From contig CAJUPU010000008.1 in assembly GCA_910588495.1 (NCBI GenBank), positions 1 to 44,834 on the forward strand: a DNA stretch of 44,834 nucleotides, written 5' to 3'. This stretch comes from an uncultured Oscillospiraceae bacterium (GTDB taxonomy: Bacteria > Bacillota > Clostridia > Oscillospirales > Oscillospiraceae). The position numbers and the translations under genes are program-made. The notes under the pieces are model-generated. The model saw nothing but the letters and a program-made list of their open reading frames with translations, did no database searches and was not told the DNA's origin. Positions 16,464 to 25,200 of this stretch are shown here, piece after piece. Positions within the stretch are counted from its first letter, which is position 1. Every line of letters starts with the position of its first letter.

Positions 16464-16901
16464 ATGAGCCTCAAAGTAAACGGCAAAGCCTACGACTGGG
16501 GCGACGTCGACGTCAAGTTCCCCGGTCTGGCTCTCGTTGTGCAGGAGATCAGCTACGACGACGAGATGGAGATGGAGGAATCCTACGGATACGGCCACCG
16601 GCCTCGCGGCTATGGCACCGGAAACTATAAGTCCTCCGGGAAAATCTCCTTGCTCCGGGACGACTACGAGGAGTTCCTGAAATGGTGTAAATCCCAGGGC
16701 ATCCCCTTCTACAAACTGACCATCCCCTCCATCGTCGTTTCCTACGCCAACGAGGGGGAGAAGACCCACATGGACGAGCTGAAGATCGTCAAGCTCACCA
16801 AGCGAAGCCACAAAGCCGCCCAGGGCGACAAGGGCCTGACCGTGGACATCGACATGATGATCGTCGGCGGCATCGTCACGGACGGCCTGGAGCCCGCCTG
16901 A
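16464..16901 (+). CDS. Tail tube protein
   Basis: 145 aa, AAGGGAGG upstream. Small beta-rich protein (LKVNGKAYDWGDVDVKFPGLALVVQEISYDD, then GYGTGNYKSSGKISLLRDDYEEFL) directly after the sheath gene, which is the fixed place of the tube gene in contractile phages. Its size is typical (Mu gpM is about 118 aa). A short AT-rich gap follows, containing the repeated 12-mer AATAATTGAGAA. Confidence 0.85.
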   Translation: MSLKVNGKAYDWGDVDVKFPGLALVVQEISYDDEMEMEESYGYGHRPRGYGTGNYKSSGKISLLRDDYEEFLKWCKSQGIPFYKLTIPSIVVSYANEGEKTHMDELKIVKLTKRSHKAAQGDKGLTVDIDMMIVGGIVTDGLEPA

Positions 16902-16941
16902 GCGTTATTCCCAGAATAATTGAGAAATGGAGGACACCCCC

Positions 16942-17313
16942 ATGGAAAACATGAAAGATAACCCCATTTCCTCCGCTGCGCCCAAGCTGGCCAGCGACGA
17001 GGAGCTGAAGGCGAAGTACGGCAAGGTCTACCGCATCGGCATGACGGTCTCCGAGGACGACGAGAACGAGGTCGAGCTCGTTTACCGCTTCAAGCGGCCC
17101 AGCGTGGCCAGCTATGACCGCTACGTCAAAACGCTGGCCCAGATCGGCGCATCCAAGGCCAGCAAACGGTTCATGCTGGACGCCGTGGTGGAAGAGGATG
17201 AAGCCAGGCTCACCGCCGACGCCGAGACCTATCCCGGCGTGGCCATTGCGATCGGCGGCAAGCTCACGGACATCCTGGGCCTGACTAACGCGGTAAATTT
17301 GAAGAAACTCTAA
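16942..17313 (+). CDS. Tail assembly chaperone, zero-frame product
   Basis: 123 aa from the ATG at 16942, which has GGAGG at 16929-16933 with 8-base spacing; the earlier ATG at 16927 overlaps that site and is a poor choice. The protein is short, acidic and helical (ELVYRFKRPSVASYDRYVKTL, ASKASKRFMLDAVVEED), as expected of the shorter of the two chaperones that bind tape measure protein. It lies between tube and tape measure. Its last codons contain a slippery AAATTTG and lead into a longer product by -1 frameshift. Confidence 0.82.
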   Translation: MENMKDNPISSAAPKLASDEELKAKYGKVYRIGMTVSEDDENEVELVYRFKRPSVASYDRYVKTLAQIGASKASKRFMLDAVVEEDEARLTADAETYPGVAIAIGGKLTDILGLTNAVNLKKL

Positions 17314-17525
17314 GGGAGAAGGTCGCGGGGGTCAGGGAGAACGCTATAGAAACAGGGCTCCTGGAGATATATCGCTTCCTTCCCCTGCCTCTCTTAGAGC
17401 AATTTGACCCTGAAGCAATCAGCGACATCGGCGTATTTCTGGACTATGTGGCAAAGGCTCGCGTCGTCCAAGAGATGGAGAAGGACATCCTCGCTCGAGC
17501 GATCAGCGAAGTGTTCTCCTCGTAA
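16942..17525 (+). CDS. Tail assembly chaperone, -1 frameshift product
   Basis: The zero frame is read to TTG (17299-17301), then -1 shifting at AAATTTG (17295-17301) continues into 74 further codons (EETLREKVAGVRENAIETG onward, ending ISEVFSS) to TAA at 17523-17525. The downstream frame has no start codon before a late internal ATG and no ribosome-binding site, so it can be expressed only as an extension. The fused protein would have about 194 aa. This mirrors the G/GT pairs of lambda and the equivalent pair in Mu-like phages. Confidence 0.82.
17295..17301 (+). promoter_or_regulatory. Slippery heptamer AAATTTG for programmed -1 frameshift
   Basis: In zero frame it reads gtA AAT TTG, fitting the X XXY YYZ rule. 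It is four codons before the zero-frame stop at 17311. The following purine-rich sequence does not show a strong hairpin that I can see, so stimulation may be weak or of another type. Confidence 0.78.
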
Positions 17526-17542
17526 ATGGAGGTGAGAGCAGT

Positions 17543-20452
17543 GTGAGCTTAGAATCCATCTTCAAATTGTCGCTTGTCATGAACATGGTCGACCACCTCT
17601 CTGGCCCGCTGGCTGGCATCGCCTCCCGCGTGGGGGCGGACGTGTCCAAGCTGGACGCGCTGGGGCAGACCTTCGGCGGATTCATCAAGGCGGGCACTGC
17701 GATGCAGGGGGCTGGCTCCCAGATCACCAGCGCAGTGCTCGCCCCCGTAGAAGCCACGTTTGAAACACGCCGGGCCTTGGGCGAGCTGGCCTCCCTGGGC
17801 GTGGAAGACCTGGACGCGCTGGAGAGTGCGGCCCGAAACTTCTCCGACCAGTGGAGCGGCACCACAAAGGCCGACTTCATCAGCGCGGCCTATGACATCA
17901 AGAGCGGCATATCGTCCCTGTCGGACGAGGGCGTCGCCGAGTTTACCGCTCTCGCAGCCCTGACCGCCAAGGCCACCAAGTCGACGGCCTCGGAAATGAC
18001 CTCCCTGTTCGCCACCGGCTACGGCATCTATAAGGGCTACTACGACGATCTCACCGACATCCAGTTCGGGGAAATGTTCTCGGCTGGAATAGCGGAAAGC
18101 GTCCGGGCGTTCAAGACGTCCGGCACCGGCATGGCCCAAGGCATCCAGAGCCTGGGCGCGTCGGCCACCACCGCCAACGTCCCTCTGGAGGAACAGCTTG
18201 CAATCCTCGGTATGCTGCAAGCCACCATGGGAGGGGCGGAAGCCGGTACAAAGTACAAAGCCTTCCTCCGCTCGGCGGCGAAAGGCGGCGAGGCATTGGG
18301 CCTCTCCTTCCTTGACGCCAACAATCAGCTCCTGTCTATGCCTGAAATCCTCGAACAGCTTCGGGGCAAGTTCGGCGAGACAATGGACGCCGCTGAGAAG
18401 ATGGAGCTGCAAAAGGCTTTCGGGGACACCGAAGCCGTCGCCCTCATCGACCTGTTGTATTCCAAGACCGGGGACTTGCAGGATAATATCCTCAACCTCT
18501 ACGACGCGATGGGTCAGGGCACCGGAGTCGCCCAGGATATGGCGTCTGCTATCCAGGAGACCGAACCGGAGCGGTTCGCTCGCTTGCAGCAGCGCATCCA
18601 CAACGTGACGGAGTCCATAGGCAACAGCCTCCTCCCCACGGTCAACGACCTCATGGGGAAGGGGGAGCAAGTGCTCACCAAGGTCGCCTCATGGATAGAG
18701 GAGAACAAGGAGCTCGTCAAGATCATCATGCTCATCGTGCTGGCGATCGGCGGCTTCCTCACCGTGGCGGGCACCGTGATCGCGGTCGTCGGCGGCGTCG
18801 GCCTCGTCATTACCAAGGCGGTCTCCGCCTTCAAGATACTCAAGGCGGGGTTCCTATTGGCGAAGGGCGCACTGGCACCGCTTATAGGCTCCGTGTGGAG
18901 CTTTACAGCGGCCCTGCTCGCCAACCCCGTGACCTGGATAGTCATAGGCATCGTGGCCCTCATAGCGGCCCTGGTGCTGCTCTACAACAAGTGCGAGTGG
19001 TTCCGCAACGGCGTCAACGCAATTCTGGGCTTCTTCAAGGAGAAGCTGGGCGCAGCCCTGGAGGTCGCCAGGAATATCTTCGGCGCGATCGGCGGCGTGA
19101 TCGGGCGCGTCCTGGGGGCGGCGAAAGCCACCGTCCAGGAGAAGCTGGACAACATGAAGCGAGCCTACGAGGAACACGGCGGCGGTATCCGAGGCGCGGC
19201 AGCGGCTGCGATGGAGGGCGTCAAGGGCGTCTACACAGCCGGGTACACCTTCTTGGACAATCTCACCGGGGGCAAGCTCTCCGGGCTGAAGGACGCGGCA
19301 GCGCAGCGGCTGGGTGAGCTGAAGGCCGTCTACGAGGAGAACGGCGGCGGCATCCGGGGCGTGGCAGCGGCTACTATGGAGGGCGTCCGGGGCATCACCG
19401 AGGCTGGATTCAACACCCTGAACAGCCTGACCGGGGGGAAGCTGGACGGCCTGAAAGCCGCCTACGAGGAGAACGGCGGCGGCATCCGAGGCGCGGCAGC
19501 GGCCACGGTCGAGGGGGTCAAGGGCGTCTTCGGCGCGGGTTACAATTTCCTGGACAACCTCACAGGCGGCAAATTGACCGCAATCAAGGACAAGTTTTCT
19601 GAGAAATTATCTCCCATCACTGGCACAGTCGGCAGCATTCTGGACGCAGCAGGAGCCACGGTCAGCGAGAAGCTGGGGAATATGCGGACGGCCTACGAGC
19701 AACATGGCGGCGGAGTCCAAGGCATCGCCGCCGCTGCGATGGAGGGCGTTAAGGGCTACTACACGGCGGGCTTCACCTTCCTGGACAATCTCACCGGAGG
19801 AAAGCTCTCCGAGATCGGCGGCAAGTTCACGTCCACCATGAGCGGCATCGTTCAGGGCATCGGCCAGAAATTCACCGAGGCTGGGTCGGCCTTTATGACC
19901 GGCCTGGGCAATATCAAGAACACGGTCACGGGGGCCGTGACGTGGTTCTTCGACTCCGGCAAGAAGATCGTCAGCACTTTCGCCAACGGTATCCGTTCAG
20001 CCTTCTCCGGCGCAGTGGACGCGGTCAAGGGCGGGCTCCAGAAAATCCGCAACCTCCTCCCGTTCTCCGACGCGAAGGAGGGCCCGCTCTCCACCCTGAC
20101 CCTATCGGGCCAGCGTACCATGACCACCTACGCCCACGGGCTGACCTTGGCCCAGGACGCCCCCGCCGACGCAATGGAGCAGGGGCTCCAGAAAGCAAAG
20201 GTGGCCTTGCAGCGCGAGCCGGTCGCCAAGGTCAACATCGGCGGCGACCGCAGCAGCGAGGACACCGACACCGCCGAAGGCGATGGCTCCAGCAGCGGCG
20301 GCAAGCAGGTCATCATTCAAAAGCTCATCATGCAGGTCGATCTGAAGAAGATTAAGGACTTGCAGACGCTGCTCTCGCTGCTGAAGGAAGTCGAGGACTA
20401 CAGCAACGGCAACGGCGACGACGACCCGGACGCCGTACCGAGCCCGGCATAA
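17543..20452 (+). CDS. Tape measure protein (TP901-type)
   Basis: 969 aa from GTG 17543, with GGAGGTGAG upstream; no better ATG exists. Residues 1-370 are the PhageMin_Tail-type core (VMNMVDHLSGPLAGI, then SAAYDIKSGISSLSDEGVAEFTALAALTAKATKS). Two hydrophobic segments lie at about 390-425 and 450-480 (IIMLIVLAIGGFLTV; WIVIGIVALIAALVLLY). Four related 39-residue repeats with GGGIRG and LDNLTGGKL follow between about 540 and 755. The C-terminal part has LPFSDAKEGPLSTLT, a common tape-measure ending. Its length sets tail length. The repeated part suggests length change by repeat gain or loss. Confidence 0.93.
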   Translation: MSLESIFKLSLVMNMVDHLSGPLAGIASRVGADVSKLDALGQTFGGFIKAGTAMQGAGSQITSAVLAPVEATFETRRALGELASLGVEDLDALESAARNFSDQWSGTTKADFISAAYDIKSGISSLSDEGVAEFTALAALTAKATKSTASEMTSLFATGYGIYKGYYDDLTDIQFGEMFSAGIAESVRAFKTSGTGMAQGIQSLGASATTANVPLEEQLAILGMLQATMGGAEAGTKYKAFLRSAAKGGEALGLSFLDANNQLLSMPEILEQLRGKFGETMDAAEKMELQKAFGDTEAVALIDLLYSKTGDLQDNILNLYDAMGQGTGVAQDMASAIQETEPERFARLQQRIHNVTESIGNSLLPTVNDLMGKGEQVLTKVASWIEENKELVKIIMLIVLAIGGFLTVAGTVIAVVGGVGLVITKAVSAFKILKAGFLLAKGALAPLIGSVWSFTAALLANPVTWIVIGIVALIAALVLLYNKCEWFRNGVNAILGFFKEKLGAALEVARNIFGAIGGVIGRVLGAAKATVQEKLDNMKRAYEEHGGGIRGAAAAAMEGVKGVYTAGYTFLDNLTGGKLSGLKDAAAQRLGELKAVYEENGGGIRGVAAATMEGVRGITEAGFNTLNSLTGGKLDGLKAAYEENGGGIRGAAAATVEGVKGVFGAGYNFLDNLTGGKLTAIKDKFSEKLSPITGTVGSILDAAGATVSEKLGNMRTAYEQHGGGVQGIAAAAMEGVKGYYTAGFTFLDNLTGGKLSEIGGKFTSTMSGIVQGIGQKFTEAGSAFMTGLGNIKNTVTGAVTWFFDSGKKIVSTFANGIRSAFSGAVDAVKGGLQKIRNLLPFSDAKEGPLSTLTLSGQRTMTTYAHGLTLAQDAPADAMEQGLQKAKVALQREPVAKVNIGGDRSSEDTDTAEGDGSSSGGKQVIIQKLIMQVDLKKIKDLQTLLSLLKEVEDYSNGNGDDDPDAVPSPA
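19163..19807 (+). repeat. Four degenerate 117-bp repeats in the tape measure gene
   Basis: Units at 19163-19279, 19328-19444, 19460-19576 and 19691-19807 each code a 39-residue motif starting (A/V)YEE(N/H)GGGIRG and ending LTGGKL. Spacings differ (48, 15 and 114 bases), so it is not a simple tandem array. Confidence 0.88.
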
Positions 20453-20469
20453 GGAAAGGGGGGACGACC

Positions 20470-21075
20470 ATGATCTTCATTGAAGACGAACGTATCAAGC
20501 TCAACGGGGTCGTCCTCCCTGGCCTTATCAAAAGCATTGAGGTCACGGAGACGGCAAAGGTAGACGAGCAGGAGGTTGAAGGCAGCGCGACCAAGCCCAA
20601 ACAGGCCACCGGCTATGAGGACGCCAAGGTTATCATCGAGCTCATCATCGACGACACCGAGAGCCAGACCAAATACGAGCGGTACGCCGTCCTGCGTGAG
20701 ATATTCCGAAAGCCGGGTCAGAATGTCCCGCAGCCCATTCCCATCGTCAGCGAGGACACAGCAGCCCACGGCATTGAGAAGGTCATCTTCAAGAAGCTCA
20801 CCCATAAGGGGGAGAACAAGAAGTCGCAGCTTACGGCAAGCCTGGAGCTGTGGGAATACATTCCCCAGACCATTACAGCAACCAGCAGCTCGGGTGGTTC
20901 CGGGGGCTCGTCCGCCAGCAGCAAAGCCAAGGCTGCGACAGCGGCAGCGAGCAACCTTAACCCGGACTATCAGCAATACCTGGGAACCAAGCGGGGCAAG
21001 TCGCCCGCCAGTGACATGGTCACCGGCGCGGCGACCGCCGCCTTAAACAAGGTTATGTCGCAAATGCCATATTGA
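20470..21075 (+). CDS. Tail/baseplate-associated protein of unknown type
   Basis: 201 aa, GAAAGGGGGG before the ATG. Residues 1-140 look like a beta-rich domain (FIEDERIKLNGVVLPGLIKSIEVTE, then EDAKVIIELIIDDTE and ASLELWEYIPQTI). A Ser/Gly linker (SSSGGSGGSSASS) follows, then an Ala-rich tail. It sits between tape measure and baseplate hub, where DNA-circularisation or LysM-like baseplate proteins occur in related phages, but no LysM is visible here. Family not recognised. Confidence 0.6.
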   Translation: MIFIEDERIKLNGVVLPGLIKSIEVTETAKVDEQEVEGSATKPKQATGYEDAKVIIELIIDDTESQTKYERYAVLREIFRKPGQNVPQPIPIVSEDTAAHGIEKVIFKKLTHKGENKKSQLTASLELWEYIPQTITATSSSGGSGGSSASSKAKAATAAASNLNPDYQQYLGTKRGKSPASDMVTGAATAALNKVMSQMPY

Positions 21076-21086
21076 GGAGGCGCACC

Positions 21087-21842
21087 GTGGAAACAACAGA
21101 GCTCTATTATCCGCAGATCGCGGCCCAAGCCGGAGGCTACTCTTTCGACAAGGGCATCGAGGTCGAAATATACTCCGCCAAGTCATCCTATTTTGACTGG
21201 GCAAAAATCCGCTTCACGGAGCAGTTCCGTCCGAAGGTCGCCCTTCCGCGCAAGGCCCCCGGCTCCATCCAGATGGGCTACAACGGTTCTCTGGATGAGG
21301 TTTTCTCCGGCTTTGTCGCCAAGGAGTACGACGGCGGGGCCTACATCAACGAGGTCAACTTGAAGGACGAGATGCTGCTCCTGGAGGAGACCATCATCAA
21401 CGACACCTTCCTGAACACTACGCCCCAGGAGATGATCTCCTTCTTCCTCTCTAAGGCTGGGCTCTCCAAGATGAAGCTCGCCTCGAAGGGGTACCCGAAG
21501 CGGAAGATGCTCCCCATCCGGGAGCAGAGCGTCGTCCAGGCGATCAACACCGTCAATGCGGCCTGGGGGCTCAAGGTGCCCTTTTTCTTCTCTGGCGGCA
21601 CGTTCTATTGGGACGAGAAGCCGGAGCAGAGCAAGGTCTACACCTTCGAGCATGGGGTCAATATTATCAACCTGACCCGGGCGGGCGGCGTGTGGGAGCT
21701 GGAGACAGTCTCCGCGCCCTTCGTCAAACACTCCCATAAAATCAACCTTATCCACCCCCAGATTAGCGGGGAGCAGGAGGTGCTGAAGGTGGTGTCCACC
21801 ACCAACGACTCCGGCTTCATCCGCACCTATATCTACTTCTAA
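21087..21842 (+). CDS. Probable baseplate hub protein (Mu gpP / gpD position)
   Basis: 251 aa, starting at GTG 21087 with GAGGAGG 6 bases upstream; a TTG at 21072 is the alternative. The beta-rich pattern (KGIEVEIYSAKSSYFDWAKIRFTEQF, then GSIQMGYNGSLDEVFSGFVAKEY) is that of phage hub proteins that bind the spike. The protein is shorter than the usual 350-380 aa hub, so domains may be reduced. Position before the OB-fold-like protein supports this. Evidence is moderate. Confidence 0.6.
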   Translation: METTELYYPQIAAQAGGYSFDKGIEVEIYSAKSSYFDWAKIRFTEQFRPKVALPRKAPGSIQMGYNGSLDEVFSGFVAKEYDGGAYINEVNLKDEMLLLEETIINDTFLNTTPQEMISFFLSKAGLSKMKLASKGYPKRKMLPIREQSVVQAINTVNAAWGLKVPFFFSGGTFYWDEKPEQSKVYTFEHGVNIINLTRAGGVWELETVSAPFVKHSHKINLIHPQISGEQEVLKVVSTTNDSGFIRTYIYF

Positions 21843-21865
21843 CCGCAGAAAGGAGGGGCGCGTCA

Positions 21866-22225
21866 ATGCTTGAGGAAATGGTCAAGTCAATCGTCAAGAA
21901 ATCCATCGCCGTGGACTATCCGCATCTGAAGCTCCCCACCGTCGTTTTCGCAAAGGTGGACTCGGTAAAGAAGCTCGATACCTACGAGATCAAGGAGCTG
22001 GTCATCTTCAACGATGACACCGGGGGCAGCTTCCGGGGCCATATCGTGGCTCATTGGTATGAGTACAAGCTCACTGTCCTCGACCGCTTCGGGAGCCCTG
22101 ACAAGGCGTTCCCGGCCCTCCCCCAGATCAAGTCCAAGAAGCAGTTCCAGCAGGGGGCGATGGTGGCGATCGCGCTGCCCTATGGTGAGCTGGCCCCGGC
22201 GATTATCGGGGAGGTGCGGTTGTGA
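21866..22225 (+). CDS. Small baseplate protein, possible OB-fold spike component (gp45/gpV-like place)
   Basis: 119 aa, AAAGGAGGGG upstream. It has short beta strands (PTVVFAKVDSVKKLDTYEIKELVIF, VAHWYEYKLTVLDRFG, VAIALPYGELAPAIIGEVRL) like the OB domain of baseplate spike proteins. No C-terminal beta-helix follows, so the spike may be formed by another protein. Its TGA overlaps the GTG of the next gene. Confidence 0.55.
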   Translation: MLEEMVKSIVKKSIAVDYPHLKLPTVVFAKVDSVKKLDTYEIKELVIFNDDTGGSFRGHIVAHWYEYKLTVLDRFGSPDKAFPALPQIKSKKQFQQGAMVAIALPYGELAPAIIGEVRL

Positions 22226-22632
22226 CGGGCTTGAAAGATACCGACATCCGCCTGGATGACTCCTGGCAGCTCACCCAGGCGGCGGACGGGGACGCACCCC
22301 TGTGCTCCAGGCTGGACTGCCTCTATCAGAATATCGTTCTGGAGGCCCTCACGCAGCCGGGTGATCTGTTCTACGACGCCGAGTTCGGCTGGGGCCTCTA
22401 CGACTTCATACAGTCAGAGGACACTGAGCTCACCCGCCTGGAAATGACGCAGCGCGTCAAAAGCAAGCTACAGAGGCGGGAGGTCATTCTCCCGGAAACT
22501 ATCGGCATAACAATCACCCGCGCCGACGATACCGCCCGGCTCCGCTGCACCTTCCGCTTCGCGGGAGAGGATGAAGCCAGAACGCTCAATATCGTTATCG
22601 ACGCGGTCAGCGTGGAGGTGATCGCAGAATGA
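22222..22632 (+). CDS. Baseplate wedge protein (Mu gp46 / GPW-gp25 family)
   Basis: 136 aa, starting at GTG 22222 in an overlap with the preceding stop. Typical gp25-like features are LYQNIVLEALTQPGDLFYDAEFGWGLYDFI, then TRLEMTQRVKSKLQRREVILPETIG and a final beta segment. These proteins belong to the contractile-tail baseplate wedge. The next gene is the gp47-like partner, as in Mu. Confidence 0.85.
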   Translation: MTGLKDTDIRLDDSWQLTQAADGDAPLCSRLDCLYQNIVLEALTQPGDLFYDAEFGWGLYDFIQSEDTELTRLEMTQRVKSKLQRREVILPETIGITITRADDTARLRCTFRFAGEDEARTLNIVIDAVSVEVIAE

Positions 22633-23759
22633 TCGACAAGAAAACCCTTGACGCTGTTCTCCCGGTTCCCAGCCTGGAGGAACTGCGGGACGCTAAGGTG
22701 GAGGAGCTGAAGAACGAGGGCTTCGTCATCACCAACTTTCACTCGGGCGGCGTCTTTCACACCATGCTCATGATTGCGCTCCGTATCAAGATCGAGGTCA
22801 TTGAGCTGCTCCGGCTGGTTTTAAATAATATGTTCGTTTCCCATGCCACCGGGATATGGCTTGACCTGAAGATGGCGGACTACTCCAAGAAGCGCAAGCG
22901 GGCGCAGAAGGCCCAGGGCCTTGTAACCGTCACCCGCCTGGATATGGAGGGCGAGGCGGTCAAGATCGCCAAGGGTCAGGTATTTAAGACCGCCCTGGAC
23001 ATTAACGGCGAGGAGCTGCGCTTCTTTTCCTTGGAGCCCGCCGTCCTCCAGAAAGGGGCCCGGACGGTTGACATTCTGGTGGAGGCCGAGAACGAGGGCA
23101 CCCGCTACAATGTCCCCCAAGGCCAGATCACCACGTCCCTCACCTATATCGGCGAGGTGGAAATCAGCAACGGCGAGGACTGGATAACCCGGGAGGGCAG
23201 CGATACCGAGGATGACGAGAGCGCAAGGACGCGCACCCTCCGCTCCTGGTCGGAGCTGGCGCAGCGGGCGATCGAGGACGCATTTATCAACACAGCGGAG
23301 GGCGTCCCCGGCGTCCTGTTCGCCCAGGCGGACTGCGACCACCCCCGGGGCCAGGGCACCGTGGACGTCATCGTCACGGGGACGGCGGGCGAGGCGACGG
23401 AAGGTTTGTTGAAACTTGTCCGGGAAGCTGTTGACAAGATCGCCGGGCCGTATGATAATATCCTGGTGAAGTCATCCGTCACCGTGGCCCAGGACATCAG
23501 CGTTACCGTCACCACCGCTGACGCGGCGACTGACGAGGAGATCAAGGGCCGTGTCCACTCCATCCTCGCGGAGCTCCTGGCCGTCCGCAAGGGCCGCAAG
23601 CTCTACGAGCTTACCCTCTCAGACATCAACCACGCAATCCGCAGTGGCTACCGCGACATTACCAACGTCAGAATCGCGGCCCCGGAGCAGGACGTCAAGC
23701 TGGACAAGGACAAGGTCATCATCCTGGGGGCCGTTTCCGTGACGGTCAGAAGGGAGTGA
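22629..23759 (+). CDS. Baseplate J-like protein (Mu gp47)
   Basis: 376 aa, GGAGGTGATCG before the ATG, ATGA-type overlap with gp46-like gene. The N-terminal helices (TGIWLDLKMADYSKKRKRAQKAQGLVTVTR) and the following EGTRYNVPQGQITTSLTYIGEVEISNGEDW segment match the Baseplate_J family; GPYDNILVKSSVTVAQDISVTVT follows. It forms the wedge with gp46-like protein. Complete length. Confidence 0.92.
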   Translation: MIDKKTLDAVLPVPSLEELRDAKVEELKNEGFVITNFHSGGVFHTMLMIALRIKIEVIELLRLVLNNMFVSHATGIWLDLKMADYSKKRKRAQKAQGLVTVTRLDMEGEAVKIAKGQVFKTALDINGEELRFFSLEPAVLQKGARTVDILVEAENEGTRYNVPQGQITTSLTYIGEVEISNGEDWITREGSDTEDDESARTRTLRSWSELAQRAIEDAFINTAEGVPGVLFAQADCDHPRGQGTVDVIVTGTAGEATEGLLKLVREAVDKIAGPYDNILVKSSVTVAQDISVTVTTADAATDEEIKGRVHSILAELLAVRKGRKLYELTLSDINHAIRSGYRDITNVRIAAPEQDVKLDKDKVIILGAVSVTVRRE

Positions 23760-23763
23760 CCGG

Positions 23764-24867
23764 ATGAAACGGTTTGACACCTTCGGCGACTATATGTTCG
23801 ACCTTCTGTTTGCTCCGCTGAAAAAAGGACGCCGGGCAGTCAACCAGTTCGCTATCTTCTTCCGGGTCATCGGGCGGGAGTTCGATGATCTGAAGACGGC
23901 GATCCTCCGGGTCAGGGACGAGGCCAACGTCGCCAGCGCGTCGGAGGTCATGCTCCCTGTCCACGGCCAAGACCGCGATATGCCCAGGCTGGAGGGGGAG
24001 GATGCAGAGGCGTACCGCACCCGGCTCTCCATGAAGGGTATTATTTCTCGATGGAGCGGTACCCGCCAGGGCATCCTTTACGTCCTCGCAGCTCTGGGCT
24101 ATGAGCAGAGCCACATTGAGCCGGTCTATGAACAAGACCCGGAGCACTGGGCGGAGTTTATCATCTTTCTGAAGGGCAGCAAGCAGAGCGGCGTCAACAA
24201 CCTCGCCGTCATTGACGCTGAGGTTCGCAAGGTCAAGGAGGGCAGCAGCAGACCGTTCTATGGGACGGAAAGCGGCAACACCATCCTGCTGCTCTCCCGG
24301 CTGGAGCGGGGCGTTTCCGACTATCCCCGCTGCAACCAGCTCGTCTGCGGCGTGTGGCCCCATGTGGCCAGCATCGGCTATCTCCTGAAGTCGGACATCG
24401 TGATCGGCGACCGGGCGGAGTCCGGCGACGTCAATATCCCGAGAGCCGGTACCATCGCGGCCTCGGAGGAGTTCTATCATTACGGCGAATATACCCTATA
24501 TGCTGGGCTGGGCTCTATCCTTGCAGCGGCATCCCAGGAGCAGCGCGGCATCAAGGTATATCTCAGGTGCGCTGAGCTGACCCGTTGCTCCCCCACCACT
24601 GACATTAACGGCGGCGTGGGCAGCATCATCGCCTCGACCATCAACCCCCAGGGCCGGGCAGAGTCCAGCGACGTCACCTTCCCGCAGATCGGCACCTTTG
24701 CGGCCTCTCCGCAGTGCTACTGCTTCGGGGAGAACACCATCTACAAGGGGCTGGCCTCCGGGCTCACGACGGGCTCCAAGGCGCAGCAGGGCGTCAAGGA
24801 ATACTTGAGGTGCTCCAGATCGGCCCGCTGCTCAACCACAACACATTCCAGAGGAGGCGGACGCTAA
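23764..24867 (+). CDS. Tail protein (gp48 / tail protein I type N terminus) with duplicated Cys-rich C-terminal domain
   Basis: 367 aa, AAGGGAGTG upstream. Residues 1-190 fit the place and helical pattern of gp48-type wedge proteins (EFDDLKTAILRVRDEANVASAS, then RTRLSMKGIISRWSGTRQGI). From about residue 200 on, two similar units of about 70 residues occur: RAESGDVNIPRAGTIAAS...YLRCAELTRCS and RAESSDVTFPQIGTFAAS...YLRCSRSARCS, followed each time by a Thr/Gly-rich end. This duplicated part is unusual for gp48 and could be an adapter for fibres. The function of the repeats is unknown. Confidence 0.7.
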   Translation: MKRFDTFGDYMFDLLFAPLKKGRRAVNQFAIFFRVIGREFDDLKTAILRVRDEANVASASEVMLPVHGQDRDMPRLEGEDAEAYRTRLSMKGIISRWSGTRQGILYVLAALGYEQSHIEPVYEQDPEHWAEFIIFLKGSKQSGVNNLAVIDAEVRKVKEGSSRPFYGTESGNTILLLSRLERGVSDYPRCNQLVCGVWPHVASIGYLLKSDIVIGDRAESGDVNIPRAGTIAASEEFYHYGEYTLYAGLGSILAAASQEQRGIKVYLRCAELTRCSPTTDINGGVGSIIASTINPQGRAESSDVTFPQIGTFAASPQCYCFGENTIYKGLASGLTTGSKAQQGVKEYLRCSRSARCSTTTHSRGGGR

Positions 24868-25200
24868 ATGGCAAAAACACTCACTGACCTCGGCATCCAG
24901 AAGATCGGGCGGCGTTTTGTCGACTCCATCGACCACGCCAACTATACCCTGAACGGAGAGCCGAAAACCGTCCCCCCGTTCCGCACCATGGTCAACGGCT
25001 CCGACGTGCGGGTCTATATCTACTTCAACGACACCGTCATCGGGGACGTGGCCAACGTGGAGCTGGTGGATAAGGACGGCGACATCGTCGCCAAGGCCGA
25101 CGACCGGGTCTTCACGAAAACACCGGGCAAGGGGCTCTATGTAGCCTTCAAATATAACGTCAAGGAAATGGAGGTAGAAAGCAGCGATGGAGTCTTATGA
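24868..25200 (+). CDS. Small tail-region protein of unknown function
   Basis: 110 aa, AGAGGAGG upstream, starting immediately after the preceding stop. Residues 45-105 form a beta-rich pattern with VRVYIYFNDTVIGDVANVELVDKDGDIVAKADD. No family recognised. It overlaps the next gene by 14 bases and should belong to the distal tail or fibre base. Confidence 0.6.
   Translation: MAKTLTDLGIQKIGRRFVDSIDHANYTLNGEPKTVPPFRTMVNGSDVRVYIYFNDTVIGDVANVELVDKDGDIVAKADDRVFTKTPGKGLYVAFKYNVKEMEVESSDGVL

Noticed and set aside
19163..19807. Tape measure repeats as a CRISPR-like array
   Set aside because: The units are coding, in frame and degenerate, with no unique spacers.
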